A stretch of 64,000 nt of DNA. Origin: Glaciihabitans sp. dw_435. Its GTDB lineage: Bacteria > Actinomycetota > Actinomycetes > Actinomycetales > Microbacteriaceae. The stretch is from assembly GCF_018449675.1 (NCBI RefSeq), contig NZ_JAAVUZ010000007.1, positions 62,001-126,000 on the forward strand. Reading direction: 5' to 3'. The notes under the pieces are model-generated. The model was given only the letters and a program-made list of their open reading frames with translations. It made no database searches and had not been told where the DNA came from. Made by a program: the position numbers and the translations under genes. Shown one piece after another: positions 42,952-52,300 of this stretch (its first letter is position 1; each line of letters begins with the position of its first letter).

Positions 42952-45302
42952 CCGCGCACCAGACGGTCCCGTTGACCGCGACCACCCCGGCGCGGCCGGG
43001 AGTTCCCCGTCAGGAGCCCAGCAACACGGCCGGACGCGGAACGGCCGGGCGCGGTGGCTTCCGCCTCGGCGGTCCCCGCAGGGGCAGCGCGCCCCGGGAT
43101 CGAGGGGGTGAGCTGCGCTCGAGCGTCCTGTTGTTCATCGCTCTCGCGGTCGCCCTCGGCGGGTTGCACAGCGTGCTTGCCGGTATCGGCTGGTGGCTGA
43201 TGATCGTGGCCGTGGCGCTCGTGGTGCTCGGGGGAGCCGCCGCCGTGCGGTACTTCTCGAACTCCCGCGTGTGGGGAACTGTCGTGGCCCTCCTGCTCGC
43301 GTTCGGAACCGTCACAGTGCTGTTCGCCGCGGACACAGCGATCCTCGGGGTAATCCCCACCTTCGACAGCTGGGCGCAGTTCGGCAACCTCGCCCTCGCG
43401 GGGCAGACCTCCATCACCGAGCAGGGTGTGCCGGCCGACGCGGTGCCCGGCATCCAGTTCCTGCTGTGCGTCGCCGTTGCCGGTATCGCGGTGGTGCTCG
43501 ACGGTCTCGTGGTGTGGTGGAAGTCACCCGCGCTGGCCGGGGTGCCGCTGTTGCTCGTGGCATCCGTTCCCGGAATCATCCAGGACGACTTCACCGAGCC
43601 GTTCGTGCTTGCCCTTGTCGCCGTCATCTACCTGCTGCTGCTGCGTCCCCGCACCCGCCGAGTGCAGCCGAGCACCGCCATCGGGCTCGGCGCCGTCGCG
43701 ATCGCCGGAGCCCTCGTGGTGCCGCTGCTGTTGCCGCCGGTCAGCGTGCCCACCGACGGCAATGGTTTTTCGTCAGTCACCGCCGGCATCAATCCGATCA
43801 TCGATCTCGGCCGCGACCTGCGACAGTCAAACCCGACGACCGCCCTGCGCTACACGACCAGCTCCGACAACGGCCAGTACCTGCGGCTGACGACGCTCGA
43901 GACCTTTGACGGGCGGGAGTGGAGCCCCGTCTCGACCCGCCGCCAGCCGGGCAACTCGGTGGACGCGATCGCGGCTCCTCCCGGTCTTGGCCCCACCGTC
44001 ACGACCACCGAGGTGCAAACTCAGGTCAACGTCGACAACACCGTCAGCCAGTGGCTGCCCGTTCCGTACCCGGCCAAGAGCATCGACGGCCTCCAGGGCA
44101 GCTGGTTCTGGGAGCCGGACGGTCTGTCGGTGCGCACCTCCACCTCCAACATGCGCGATCAGACGTACACGGTGACGAGCCTCGAGGTCACGCCGACCTC
44201 GACACAGCTGCAGGGCGCCGCCGACTCGTCCGATTCCCCGCTGGCGCAGGTACCCGCCGGGCTCGACCCGATCGTCGCGCAGACGGCCGCCGACATCACC
44301 AGGGACGGCGCAACGAAGTACGACAAGGCCGAACTGCTGCAGAGCTGGTTCCGCGGCGGTGCGTTCACCTATTCGGAGGAGGCACCCGTGCGGGAGGGCT
44401 TCGACGGATCGGGGCTCGACGTGATCGTTCCGTTCCTCGAGGCGAAGACCGGCTACTGCGTGCACTTCGCGTCGACCATGGCGATCATGGCCCGCACGCT
44501 GGGCATCCCGTCGCGTGTCGCCGTCGGATTCCTTCCCGGCACCGGTGCACTCGTCGCCGGAAGCGACAAAGAGGAGTACACGGTGTCCTCCAAGGACCTG
44601 CACGCCTGGCCCGAGCTGTACTTCGAGGGCGCTGGCTGGGTGCGTTTCGAGCCGACTCCCGGCCTCGGAATCGTTCCCGTCTTCCAGTCGGCGCCGGTGG
44701 ATGACCCGGCGACACCCAACGTTGATGAGTCGCAGGCCACCGCGACCCCCACCCCGACGGCAGCGCCCACGACGGGAGCCACCCAAGCACCCGAAGACGT
44801 CACCGCCGACACCGGAATCACCCCCGCCGCCACCCCGGCGTCCGCCCTGCGTTCGGCGCTGATCCTCGTGGGCATCCTCATCGTGCTGCTGATCCCCGCG
44901 ATCTTCCGCGTGGTGCTGAGAGCCCGCCGCATGGCGGTCGTGCGCCGCGGACCCGGTTCGGCGGCCGCCGCGTGGCTCGAGATCGGCGACACCGCGCGGG
45001 ACCTCTGGTATCCCGACACGCTCGGTGCGACCCCGCGGGAGCTGTCGATCATGCTGCGGGATGCCTCGGGCATGTCGCCCCCGCAGGCGGAAGCCCTCGA
45101 CGCCGTACGCATGGCGGTCGAGCGCGAGGTCTACTCGGCGGACTCCGCCGCGGTCTCCGCGCAGACGGCCCGACAGACCCGCGTGGTCCTTCACGCCCTG
45201 CGCAGGGCCGGCACGACGAACGAGCGTGTCCGCGCGACGCTGTTGCCGCGCACCCTTTTCGACCGCGCGCTCACCCTCGGAGCCCGCCTGCCCCGCGCCT
45301 AA
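42948..45302 (+). CDS. TgpA-like transglutaminase/protease membrane protein (intact active site)
   Basis: 784 residues. A basic Pro/Gly-rich N-terminus leads into six or seven helices (about 60-270), an extracytoplasmic transglutaminase-like core (about 440-590), one helix (about 640-662) and a cytoplasmic DUF4129-like tail. Catalytic Cys504 lies in TGYCVHFAST and His552 in DLHAWPELYF, with an acidic residue in FEPTPG, so unlike the copy at 14239 it looks active. Such proteins cleave or cross-link envelope substrates. It ends the second MoxR operon, facing the iron/F420-type transporter. Confidence 0.9.
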   Translation: MTAHQTVPLTATTPARPGVPRQEPSNTAGRGTAGRGGFRLGGPRRGSAPRDRGGELRSSVLLFIALAVALGGLHSVLAGIGWWLMIVAVALVVLGGAAAVRYFSNSRVWGTVVALLLAFGTVTVLFAADTAILGVIPTFDSWAQFGNLALAGQTSITEQGVPADAVPGIQFLLCVAVAGIAVVLDGLVVWWKSPALAGVPLLLVASVPGIIQDDFTEPFVLALVAVIYLLLLRPRTRRVQPSTAIGLGAVAIAGALVVPLLLPPVSVPTDGNGFSSVTAGINPIIDLGRDLRQSNPTTALRYTTSSDNGQYLRLTTLETFDGREWSPVSTRRQPGNSVDAIAAPPGLGPTVTTTEVQTQVNVDNTVSQWLPVPYPAKSIDGLQGSWFWEPDGLSVRTSTSNMRDQTYTVTSLEVTPTSTQLQGAADSSDSPLAQVPAGLDPIVAQTAADITRDGATKYDKAELLQSWFRGGAFTYSEEAPVREGFDGSGLDVIVPFLEAKTGYCVHFASTMAIMARTLGIPSRVAVGFLPGTGALVAGSDKEEYTVSSKDLHAWPELYFEGAGWVRFEPTPGLGIVPVFQSAPVDDPATPNVDESQATATPTPTAAPTTGATQAPEDVTADTGITPAATPASALRSALILVGILIVLLIPAIFRVVLRARRMAVVRRGPGSAAAAWLEIGDTARDLWYPDTLGATPRELSIMLRDASGMSPPQAEALDAVRMAVEREVYSADSAAVSAQTARQTRVVLHALRRAGTTNERVRATLLPRTLFDRALTLGARLPRA

Positions 45303-45312
45303 CCCAGCGCCT

Positions 45313-45373
45313 CGCGACTTGCACAAAAATGCTGTATTTTGGCCGGTTTTGCAGCACTTTTGTGCAAGTCGCG
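45313..45373. terminator. Long inverted repeat between convergent genes
   Basis: Arms 45313-45334 and 45352-45373 (starting CGCGACTTGCACAAAA) are complementary at 21 of 22 positions, with a 17-base T/G-rich loop. It sits exactly between the transglutaminase stop (45302) and the ABC ATPase stop (45381). The A/T-rich inner arms give T-runs on both strands, which suits bidirectional termination. Confidence 0.7.
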
Positions 45374-45380
45374 GGGGTGT

Positions 45381-46150
<770 letters not shown>

Positions 46151-46154
<4 letters not shown>

Positions 46155-47194
46155 GGGCGACCGCTTCCCGCGGGGCGGCGCACGAGCAGCATGACGAACA
46201 GGGGAGCGCCGATCACCGCGGTAATGATGCCGACGGGCAGCTCCCGCGGATCGAACATCGTGCGCGCGATGGTGTCGCACCAGATGAGGAAGATGGCGCC
46301 CACGAGCGCGGACAGCGGCAGCAGCACGCGGTGGCGCGATCCGACCACGAGCCGCACGGCGTGCGGGAGTACGAGACCGACGAATCCGATGGAACCACTC
46401 ACCGACACCATGGCTCCGGTGAGGAGGGCCGTGCTCACCAGGAGGAGCCAGCGCGTGCGGCCGACGGACACCCCGAGGGCTGCGGCCGCCGTGTCCCCGA
46501 AGCTGAACGCGTCGAGGGAGCGGCCGGCCATGATGATCGGCACCCCGACGATGACGAGGGCAACGGCACCGATGGCGACGGCCGACCAGTCCGCCCCCGC
46601 GAGCGACCCGAGGAGCCAGTTGAGAATCTCGCGGTACGAGTCGCCCTTCGCCGTCCAGAAAATGATGAAGCTCGTGAGGGCAGCGCCGAGGCTCGAGACC
46701 GCGACGCCCGCGAGAACCGTGCGGGAGGGAGTCATCCCCCCACCCGAACTCGCAATGAGCAACGTCAGCAGAAGGGCGAGCAGCGCCCCCGCGAACGCCG
46801 CCACCGGCAGGAGAATGCTGACCCCGAGGAGTAGGACGGACACGGCGCCGAGGGATGCCCCGGACGACAGGCCCAACAGGTAGGGGTCGGCGAGAGAGTT
46901 GCGGGTCAGTGCCTGCATCACGGCTCCGGCGATCGCCAGCCCCGCCCCGACCGCGGCGGCGGTCAGCACGCGCGGCAGGCGCAGCTGCCAGACGATGCCG
47001 TCCCGCAACGGGGTGAGGGGGCTGGCACCGAGGCCGAGGTGCGAGAGCACGCTCGACCAAACGTCACCCGCGGTGATGCTGGCGGGTCCGAAGGTAATCG
47101 CGAAGGTGACCGACAGCACCACCCCAATCACCAGGAGGATTGCCCACGCGCTCGGGGGAACCCGACGGTTCTCCCGCCGCGTGATCGTCGTCAT
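46151..47194 (-). CDS. Proposed F420-0 ABC transporter, permease
   Basis: 347 residues of the FecCD/BtuC family with nine or ten membrane helices. Family landmarks are LRLPRVLTAAAVGAGLAIAG, QALTRNSLADPYLLGLSSGA (given to its first 20 residues), GSIGFVGLVLPHAVRLVVG and the C-terminal ELPVGIITAVIGAPLFV. It would pair as a homodimer with the ATPase encoded downstream. It corresponds to the group I know as TIGR03869. Three bases separate it from the substrate-binding protein gene. Confidence 0.85.
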
Positions 47195-47197
47195 GGC

Positions 47198-48187
47198 CTA
47201 CAGCGCCAGCTTCGTCAGTTGCTGTGCGAGGTCGGCGGTGGCGGCGACGTTGCGCACGCCCGCCTCGCTCGCGGCGAACGGGATGGTGAGGTACCGCGCG
47301 TTTTTGACGGCATCCAGAGCTGCGGTGGCGGGGTTGGCCTTAAGCGCCGCGATCTTGCTGGCCGCCGTGTTCCAGCTCGCATCGACCAGCACGATGACGT
47401 CCGGGTTGGCGTCGACGATGGCTTCCCAGCTCAGGGATGTCCAGGTGTCCGCGACGTTCGCGGCGATATTCGTCAGCCCCAGCTGGTCGAGCATCATCTC
47501 GGGTGCGCCGATGCCCGCGCCGACGTAGGGCGTGTCCGTTCCGGACGAGTACCAGAGCGCGCTGAGGCCACGCGAGTCGGGGGCGATGGCCGCCAGCTGC
47601 GTCTTCTGGGAGGAGACGAGGGCGGCAGCGGCATCCGGTGCTCCAAACACACGGCCGGCTTCACCGATCTCCTCGAAGACCGTGCCAAAGGTGAGCATCG
47701 CGGGCATGTAGTCCGGCTCCTTGCACGCGGCGGGGGAGACGTAGCTGCCGATGCCCAGCTTCGTGAGCGTTGCCCGCTCGCCGGCGGCATCGGCTGCGAA
47801 GTTGGACTCCCATCCGCCGTAGACGAAGTCGGGGGTCAAGGCCAGCACGGCCTCGGAACTGGGTGCGAAGTCGGAGATCACGGGAATCTTCGCGGCCGCG
47901 GCTGCCCACTCGGCCGGAACCGGTCCGTCGGGGAACGCCTGCCCGATCACGCGGTCGCCCAGACCGAGCGCCAGCAGCATTTCCGTCGAGGTGGACTTGA
48001 TCGTGACGATGCGCTGTGGCGGCGTGGTCACGGTGACGGGGACGCCACAGTTGTCGACGCTCACGGGAGAGGCGGTGGGGGCGGATGTCCCGGACGCGGC
48101 CGGTCCCGTCGCCGAGACGGGCGCGCACGCGGCGAGCCCCAGCACGGCGAGGGTCACGACGGGCAGGATGATGGATCGAGAAAACAG
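47198..48187 (-). CDS. Proposed F420-0 ABC transporter, substrate-binding lipoprotein
   Basis: 329 residues if started at CTG 48187, which has GGAGG (48194-48198) six bases upstream and gives a full lipoprotein signal ending in LGLAAC. The first conventional start, GTG 48157, would cut the signal to ten residues. The body is a FecB/BtuF-type binding protein with RIVTIKSTSTEMLLALGLGDR, TPDFVYGGWESNF and SPAACKEPDYMPAMLTF; these features fit the proposed F420-0 binding family (TIGR03868 as I recall it). Ligand identity is inference from family and from the nearby cofE, cofC and cofD. Confidence 0.8.
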   Translation of the reverse strand: MFSRSIILPVVTLAVLGLAACAPVSATGPAASGTSAPTASPVSVDNCGVPVTVTTPPQRIVTIKSTSTEMLLALGLGDRVIGQAFPDGPVPAEWAAAAAKIPVISDFAPSSEAVLALTPDFVYGGWESNFAADAAGERATLTKLGIGSYVSPAACKEPDYMPAMLTFGTVFEEIGEAGRVFGAPDAAAALVSSQKTQLAAIAPDSRGLSALWYSSGTDTPYVGAGIGAPEMMLDQLGLTNIAANVADTWTSLSWEAIVDANPDVIVLVDASWNTAASKIAALKANPATAALDAVKNARYLTIPFAASEAGVRNVAATADLAQQLTKLAL

Positions 48188-48313
48188 GGGGTGCCTCCGG
48201 GAGCGAGCAGGGAAAAGGGCTCCGCTCAGGGGATCGAGCGGGAGACCTGCCGCCTCAGATCAGAGGTCGACGCACCACGCCACAACCGGCGCGGGGGTCT
48301 GCCGTTAACTCTA

Positions 48314-48331
48314 GCCGTGGGTCGCCACGGC
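48314..48331 (-). terminator. Terminator of the HxlR-BTAD gene
   Basis: GCCGTGG (48314-48320) and CCACGGC (48325-48331) form a perfect seven-pair stem with a four-base loop, five bases beyond the stop of the regulator gene on the minus strand. Confidence 0.55.
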
Positions 48332-48335
48332 GTGC

Positions 48336-49448
48336 CTACATCGAGGCCTGGCGGTTGTTAATGCGGGTGATGAGGTCGGTGAGCAACTCGGTCGGCTCCA
48401 GTCCGAGCGCGAGGGAGAGCAGTTCGCGGTAGCGGTCGTACACGCGCAGCGCCTCCGACTGATTGCCCTCGGCCAAATGCACGCGGATGAGGGCGGTGTT
48501 GGCGCTCTCGCGCAGCGGCTCGACCTTCATCGCGGCGCGCGCTGCGCCGGCAGCATCGGCGAGGCGGCCGGCGTCGGTCAGCAGCGCGGCCAGCGCCTCG
48601 AGGGCGTTAAGCCGCAGCTGCCGCCAGTCTTCGGCCTCACCCACGACCCAGTCGTCGTACCAGTCGGGAAGAAGTTCAGACGAAAGAGCGGCCAGGGCGT
48701 GCGGGCCCAGATCCTCGGGGGTCAGCTCGCTGTCGGCCTGCAGCAGCCGGCGGGCGAGGGCCTGGGCTCCCCGGAGGTCGACGATCACGGTCTCGGCGAG
48801 ACGCAGTCCTGCCGATGCCACGAGAATCGCGTCACGGGTGGCCGCGTCGAGGCGGGACAGCGCGGAGCGCAAGCTGATGCCGGCCTTCTCGTCCGTGGCA
48901 TCCGGCCACATGCGACCGGCCATCGCGGCTCGTCCGACCGACCTGTCGTTGAGCGCGAGAAACACGAGCAGCCGCTGCGACCCGACGGACAGCGGTCCGA
49001 CCTCCTGGCCGCCGACGCGCAGCGCAAAGGTTCCGAGCACCGAGATCTCGATGACGATGGGGAGCGTCGTGACGATGGCGTCCGGCAGCTCGGGCGCGAG
49101 CGCGAGGGCGAGCGTGCGGCGCGGGGCCACGGGAGTGGGGAACAGCGAGGGGGTATCGGGCGCAGAGATCGCCTCGGCCCAGCGCGCGCTCCAGGCCTGG
49201 AACTCGTCAATCGCGGAGCGGAGGTCGCGGCCCTTGGCCGTCAGGAGATATTCGGATGCCTCGGGGTGGGCCGGATTCGTATCGACGGTCATCACTCCGA
49301 AGCTGATGAGGTCATCGAGTCGCGAGGCCAGCAGATTGGGATCGACGTTCAGTCGTGACTGGAACTCCGGAAACCGGCTCGCACCAGCGAGGGCCTCACG
49401 CACGATGAGGAGACTCCACCGCTCGACGAGCACCATCATGACGACCAC
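48336..49448 (-). CDS. HxlR winged-helix and BTAD fusion regulator
   Basis: 370 residues. Residues about 5-95 are an HxlR-type winged helix: VERWSLLIVREALAG, SRFPEFQSRL, LLASRLDDLISFGV and YLLTAKGRDL. From about 130 a SARP-like stretch starts with ISVLGTFALRVGGQEV, followed by a bacterial transcriptional activation domain of TPR-like helices (about 235-370, ending near LEPTELLTDL). Typical SARPs have an OmpR-like DNA-binding domain. Here residues 130-225 look like a reduced version of it. The N-terminus is short for HxlR, lacking the usual leading Cys. It is upstream of the transporter genes in the same orientation. Confidence 0.75.
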   Translation of the reverse strand: MVVMMVLVERWSLLIVREALAGASRFPEFQSRLNVDPNLLASRLDDLISFGVMTVDTNPAHPEASEYLLTAKGRDLRSAIDEFQAWSARWAEAISAPDTPSLFPTPVAPRRTLALALAPELPDAIVTTLPIVIEISVLGTFALRVGGQEVGPLSVGSQRLLVFLALNDRSVGRAAMAGRMWPDATDEKAGISLRSALSRLDAATRDAILVASAGLRLAETVIVDLRGAQALARRLLQADSELTPEDLGPHALAALSSELLPDWYDDWVVGEAEDWRQLRLNALEALAALLTDAGRLADAAGAARAAMKVEPLRESANTALIRVHLAEGNQSEALRVYDRYRELLSLALGLEPTELLTDLITRINNRQASM

Positions 49449-49470
49449 CCCCAGAACCGTGGTGCCACTT

Positions 49471-49488
49471 TATCGCCCAATTGCGATA
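49471..49488. promoter_or_regulatory. Possible operator upstream of the HxlR-BTAD gene
   Basis: TATCGC (49471-49476) and GCGATA (49483-49488) are perfect inverted repeats with a six-base spacer, 23 bases before the GTG. It overlaps a TAAAGT -10-like box on the minus strand, so it may be an autoregulatory site. Confidence 0.45.
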
Positions 49489-49523
49489 TTTCTGACAATC
49501 CTTGTTCTAGATGGCCGTGCATG

Positions 49524-49561
49524 CGGGAAGTTCGAAGGGACCCGACCCTCCGAACATCCCG
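49524..49561. other. Stepped hairpin of unknown role
   Basis: Three nested stems, CGGGA/TCCCG, GTTCG/CGAAC and AGGG/CCCT, are separated by single unpaired bases around a six-base loop. The stems are perfect. It stands alone between the regulator and the surface protein gene, in a 190-bp gap, with no T-run on either strand. Confidence 0.5.
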
Positions 49562-49595
49562 CAAGATCCGAGGAACCCACCCCATCGGACCCTAT

Positions 49596-49626
49596 CCACG
49601 GGGACTAACCCCTCACATTCCCGTGG
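49596..49626 (-). terminator. Terminator of the LAETG surface protein gene
   Basis: CCACGGG (49596-49602) and CCCGTGG (49620-49626) form a perfect seven-pair stem, 12 bases beyond the stop of the minus-strand gene. Confidence 0.5.
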
Positions 49627-49638
49627 ACGTGTATGGGG

Positions 49639-50679
49639 TTACTTCTGGCTGTTGCCGGCCCGAAGCTTAGGTACTGCCCGCGTGAGAACGAGGATTCCAC
49701 CGACGAGCAGGAGCGACAGTCCGCCGATGAGGAGGCCCGGGTTGTCCCAGCCGGTCTCGGCGAGCGTGTCAGTGGTGATGCCGGGCGTTGCCTCGCCGGT
49801 GCCGTTACCCGTGTCGGTACCGGGAGTCGGGGCGGTGGGGCTGGCGGAGCTGGTCGGCGGAGTCGGAGCGGCAGTCGCCGAGGGCGTGGCGCTCGGCGTG
49901 GTACTGGGCGTTGCCGACGGAGTGGCGGTGGGCGTGTTCGACGGAACCGGCGTCACGACAGCGGCGAGAACGCGCGTGGTGATCGTCGTCGCGCAGTCGG
50001 CGGTCGAGCCGCCGCCGTTGACCGAGCCGTTGCACTGGTTGACGGTGATGGGGAGGCCGGGGCTGACGGTGGATGCCCCGACGGTGCAGTGAACCTGGCC
50101 GTCGGCGCCGCCGCCGTTGACCGAGCCGTTGCACTGGGTGACTGTCGCGCCGGTGGTGCTCTGCAACGGGTTGCAGTCCAGCGGAGTTGCGGGTCCGCCG
50201 GCGCCGGAACCTACGCACTGGTTGACCGTGGCGTTACCCACGGTGGTGACGCCCGTGATGGTGTTCGTGATGTTCACGTTGCAGACGAGCGTCGAGCCAT
50301 CCGCGCCCGTGCCGTTGCACTGGGTGACGGAGGTAACGACCTGGGGGTACGTGGTTGTGGTGGTCGGACATGCCGGAGCGAAGTTGGCCGCGCCGTGGCA
50401 GTCGACGACGGTGACGACGGAGCTGCCGACGCCCGTCGCGAGGTCGAGAGTGTTGAGGACGGTGACGTCACAGCGAGTGCCCGTTCCGCCTCCGGCATCC
50501 GCAGCGTTGCACTGGTTGATGGCAGGAGCTGTCACGGCAAATGCGGTTCCTGTTCCACCGCCGCCCACGACGAGGAAGAGACCGAGGAGGATCGCCCCGA
50601 AGAAGTAGAGAAAACGTCGAAGCGGGGGAGTGCCGGACGTTGCTGTGCTGTCTGCGTGCGAGGCGAAGGTACGTGACAT
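49639..50679 (-). CDS. Secreted cysteine-repeat protein with LAETG sorting signal
   Basis: 346 residues. A signal peptide (helix about 22-47) is followed by six degenerate repeats of about 24 to 36 residues, each with a QCNG-like first cysteine and a second cysteine 12-16 residues on; the two best copies share VNQCNGSVNGGG. A Thr/Pro/Ser/Ala linker (about 225-295) spans the wall. The C-terminus is LAETG (306-310), a hydrophobic helix and a basic tail, a sorting signal of the LAxTG type used by class E sortases. It should be covalently attached to the cell wall. No sortase gene is nearby. Function unknown. Confidence 0.82.
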   Translation of the reverse strand: MSRTFASHADSTATSGTPPLRRFLYFFGAILLGLFLVVGGGGTGTAFAVTAPAINQCNAADAGGGTGTRCDVTVLNTLDLATGVGSSVVTVVDCHGAANFAPACPTTTTTYPQVVTSVTQCNGTGADGSTLVCNVNITNTITGVTTVGNATVNQCVGSGAGGPATPLDCNPLQSTTGATVTQCNGSVNGGGADGQVHCTVGASTVSPGLPITVNQCNGSVNGGGSTADCATTITTRVLAAVVTPVPSNTPTATPSATPSTTPSATPSATAAPTPPTSSASPTAPTPGTDTGNGTGEATPGITTDTLAETGWDNPGLLIGGLSLLLVGGILVLTRAVPKLRAGNSQK

Positions 50680-50713
50680 GGATGCTCCTAGGTTCGTTCG
50701 AGAGCCATTTTCT

Positions 50714-50738
50714 TGACGCCCCCGTTACGTGGGCGTCA
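50714..50738. other. Hairpin in the gap between surface protein and MocR regulator genes
   Basis: TGACGCCC (50714-50721) and GGGCGTCA (50731-50738) form a perfect eight-pair stem with a nine-base loop. The flanking sequence to 50826 becomes unusually A/T-rich (AATCAATAAAGAAATATATTG), which may hold the promoter of the surface protein gene. Confidence 0.45.
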
Positions 50739-50826
50739 CGCCAGCGTTACAGCGCCGAATGACCGTTCCACCCCAGGGCGAAAATCCGCGGAAATCCGGG
50801 GCAAAATCAATAAAGAAATATATTGC

Positions 50827-52218
50827 TCATGCGCGGGTCGAGGCCGCAAGAAGGGCCCCGACCGACGCAAAATCGTCCCGGACGAGCCCCGCCGTCACCC
50901 GGATGAACTGCCCTCCGCGGGTCAGTTCGCTGACCGCCGCGCCTCCGTCATCGGCCGCGGCCGGTCGTCTGCCCCCGGCCGGCGCCTGCGCGGCGAGAAA
51001 CGCGGTGCCGGCGGCCACCCGGATGCCTGCCGCCGCCAACTGCACAACTGCCGCGCGTTCGTCGTCGACGGGAAGCCACAGGTTGACGCCGTCCGGCACC
51101 CGCGTGCACACCCCGGCGGCCGCGAGTGCCGCGGACAACGCGTGCTGCCTCTGGCCGTAGGTGACGCGCGCCACGTCGATGGCCGCCACCGTCGAGGCAT
51201 CCGTCATCAAGTCGTACAGAATCGTCTGCAGCATGCGCGACGTCCAGCCGGGGCCGAGCAGTCGCCGGGCCACGATGCGATCGACCAACTCCGTGGGTCC
51301 GCCCAGCGCTCCGATCCGCAGGTCGGGGCCGTGAGACTTCGAGAAACTCCGCACGTGCAGCACCCTCTCCGGCAGGTACGTGCCGAGGCTGACCTGTGGT
51401 TTGGTGCTGATCTCCCCGGAGTGATCGTCCTCGATCACGATCGTCTTCTGTGCGGTTCTGCTCGAGCGGATGACCCGGGCGAGCTCCTTCGCGCGCTCCT
51501 CCGTCATCGAGACCCCCGCTGGGTTCTGGCTGCGGGGTTGCAGCACGATGACGGCGGGCGATCGCGTGAGCGCCGCGGACAGCTCCCGCGGGAGCATCCC
51601 CTCTTCGTCGATTCCCACCGCGATCTTCTCGATCCCATAGTGCTCAAGAAGGTCGAAGATCGGCGGGAATCCGGGGTTCTCGACCACGACACGATCGCCG
51701 TAGCGCAGCAGCAGGTCGAGCGCGCGGGATATCGCGTCCAGCGCGCCATCCACCACGGTGATTGCGTCAACCGGATACGGCCACGACTCGCGCAGCATCG
51801 CCTCGAGCTCGGGCAGGACGGGGGAGTCGAGGTAGCTCGAGGTTCCCGCGCGGCTCGACACCCGTGACAGGGCCGGCCCCAGGTTCGGCAGCAGCGCGGG
51901 GTCCGGCGTTCCGGTCGACAGGTCGAGGCGTGCGCCCGGCTGGCCCGCGAGATTTCGCGAACGGGGCGGCAGCCAGGTCGACGGTGCCGCGCGAACGAAC
52001 GACCCGCTGCGGCCACGGGACACGATCAGTCCCACGCTCGCGAGCGCCTGCCACGCGTGGCTGACGGTGGCCGGACTCACGCCGAGATCGGCCGCGAGTT
52101 CCCGCACCGTGGGCAGCCTGTCACCCGGCGCGAGATCGCCCGAAGTGATCAGCCGGGCGATGGCCCCGGCGATGCCGCTGGGTGACGCGTCCTCGACTTC
52201 GAGGGCTATCGACTTCAC
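50827..52218 (-). CDS. MocR/PdxR-type GntR regulator with aminotransferase domain
   Basis: 463 residues. The N-terminal GntR winged helix (about 8-75) has GDRLPTVRELAADLGVSPAT. The rest is a class I aminotransferase-like domain with the PLP lysine Lys294 in SFSKSHGPDLR, so it should bind PLP and perhaps sense an amino compound as external aldimine. It is divergent from the pyrimidine degradation genes and shares their 102-bp control region, making it the likely regulator of the cluster. Beta-alanine or a related amine as effector is inference. GTG start with GGGGG upstream. Confidence 0.92.
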   Translation of the reverse strand: MKSIALEVEDASPSGIAGAIARLITSGDLAPGDRLPTVRELAADLGVSPATVSHAWQALASVGLIVSRGRSGSFVRAAPSTWLPPRSRNLAGQPGARLDLSTGTPDPALLPNLGPALSRVSSRAGTSSYLDSPVLPELEAMLRESWPYPVDAITVVDGALDAISRALDLLLRYGDRVVVENPGFPPIFDLLEHYGIEKIAVGIDEEGMLPRELSAALTRSPAVIVLQPRSQNPAGVSMTEERAKELARVIRSSRTAQKTIVIEDDHSGEISTKPQVSLGTYLPERVLHVRSFSKSHGPDLRIGALGGPTELVDRIVARRLLGPGWTSRMLQTILYDLMTDASTVAAIDVARVTYGQRQHALSAALAAAGVCTRVPDGVNLWLPVDDERAAVVQLAAAGIRVAAGTAFLAAQAPAGGRRPAAADDGGAAVSELTRGGQFIRVTAGLVRDDFASVGALLAASTRA

Positions 52219-52234
52219 GTGAACCCCCGTTAGG

Positions 52235-52300
52235 TTTTACGAACGCGTCATAAACGTAAAACGTAAGAGAAATGTTTACGGCGAATAATAACAAAACGTA
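52235..52300. promoter_or_regulatory. Operator array for the MocR-type regulator
   Basis: A short motif around CGTAAA occurs five times: TTTTACG (52235-52241), CGTAAAA (52255-52261), ACGTAA (52261-52266), TTTACG (52275-52280) and AAACGTA (52294-52300). The first two form a perfect seven-base inverted repeat. The array lies in the divergent gap between the regulator and the amidohydrolase gene. TAATAA (52285-52290) could be the -10 for the plus-strand operon. Confidence 0.6.

Noticed and set aside
48250-48275. TPP riboswitch, because CTGATCTGAGG appears on the minus strand
   Set aside because: The required CTGAGA box and the downstream conserved segment are missing, and the genes are not thiamine genes.
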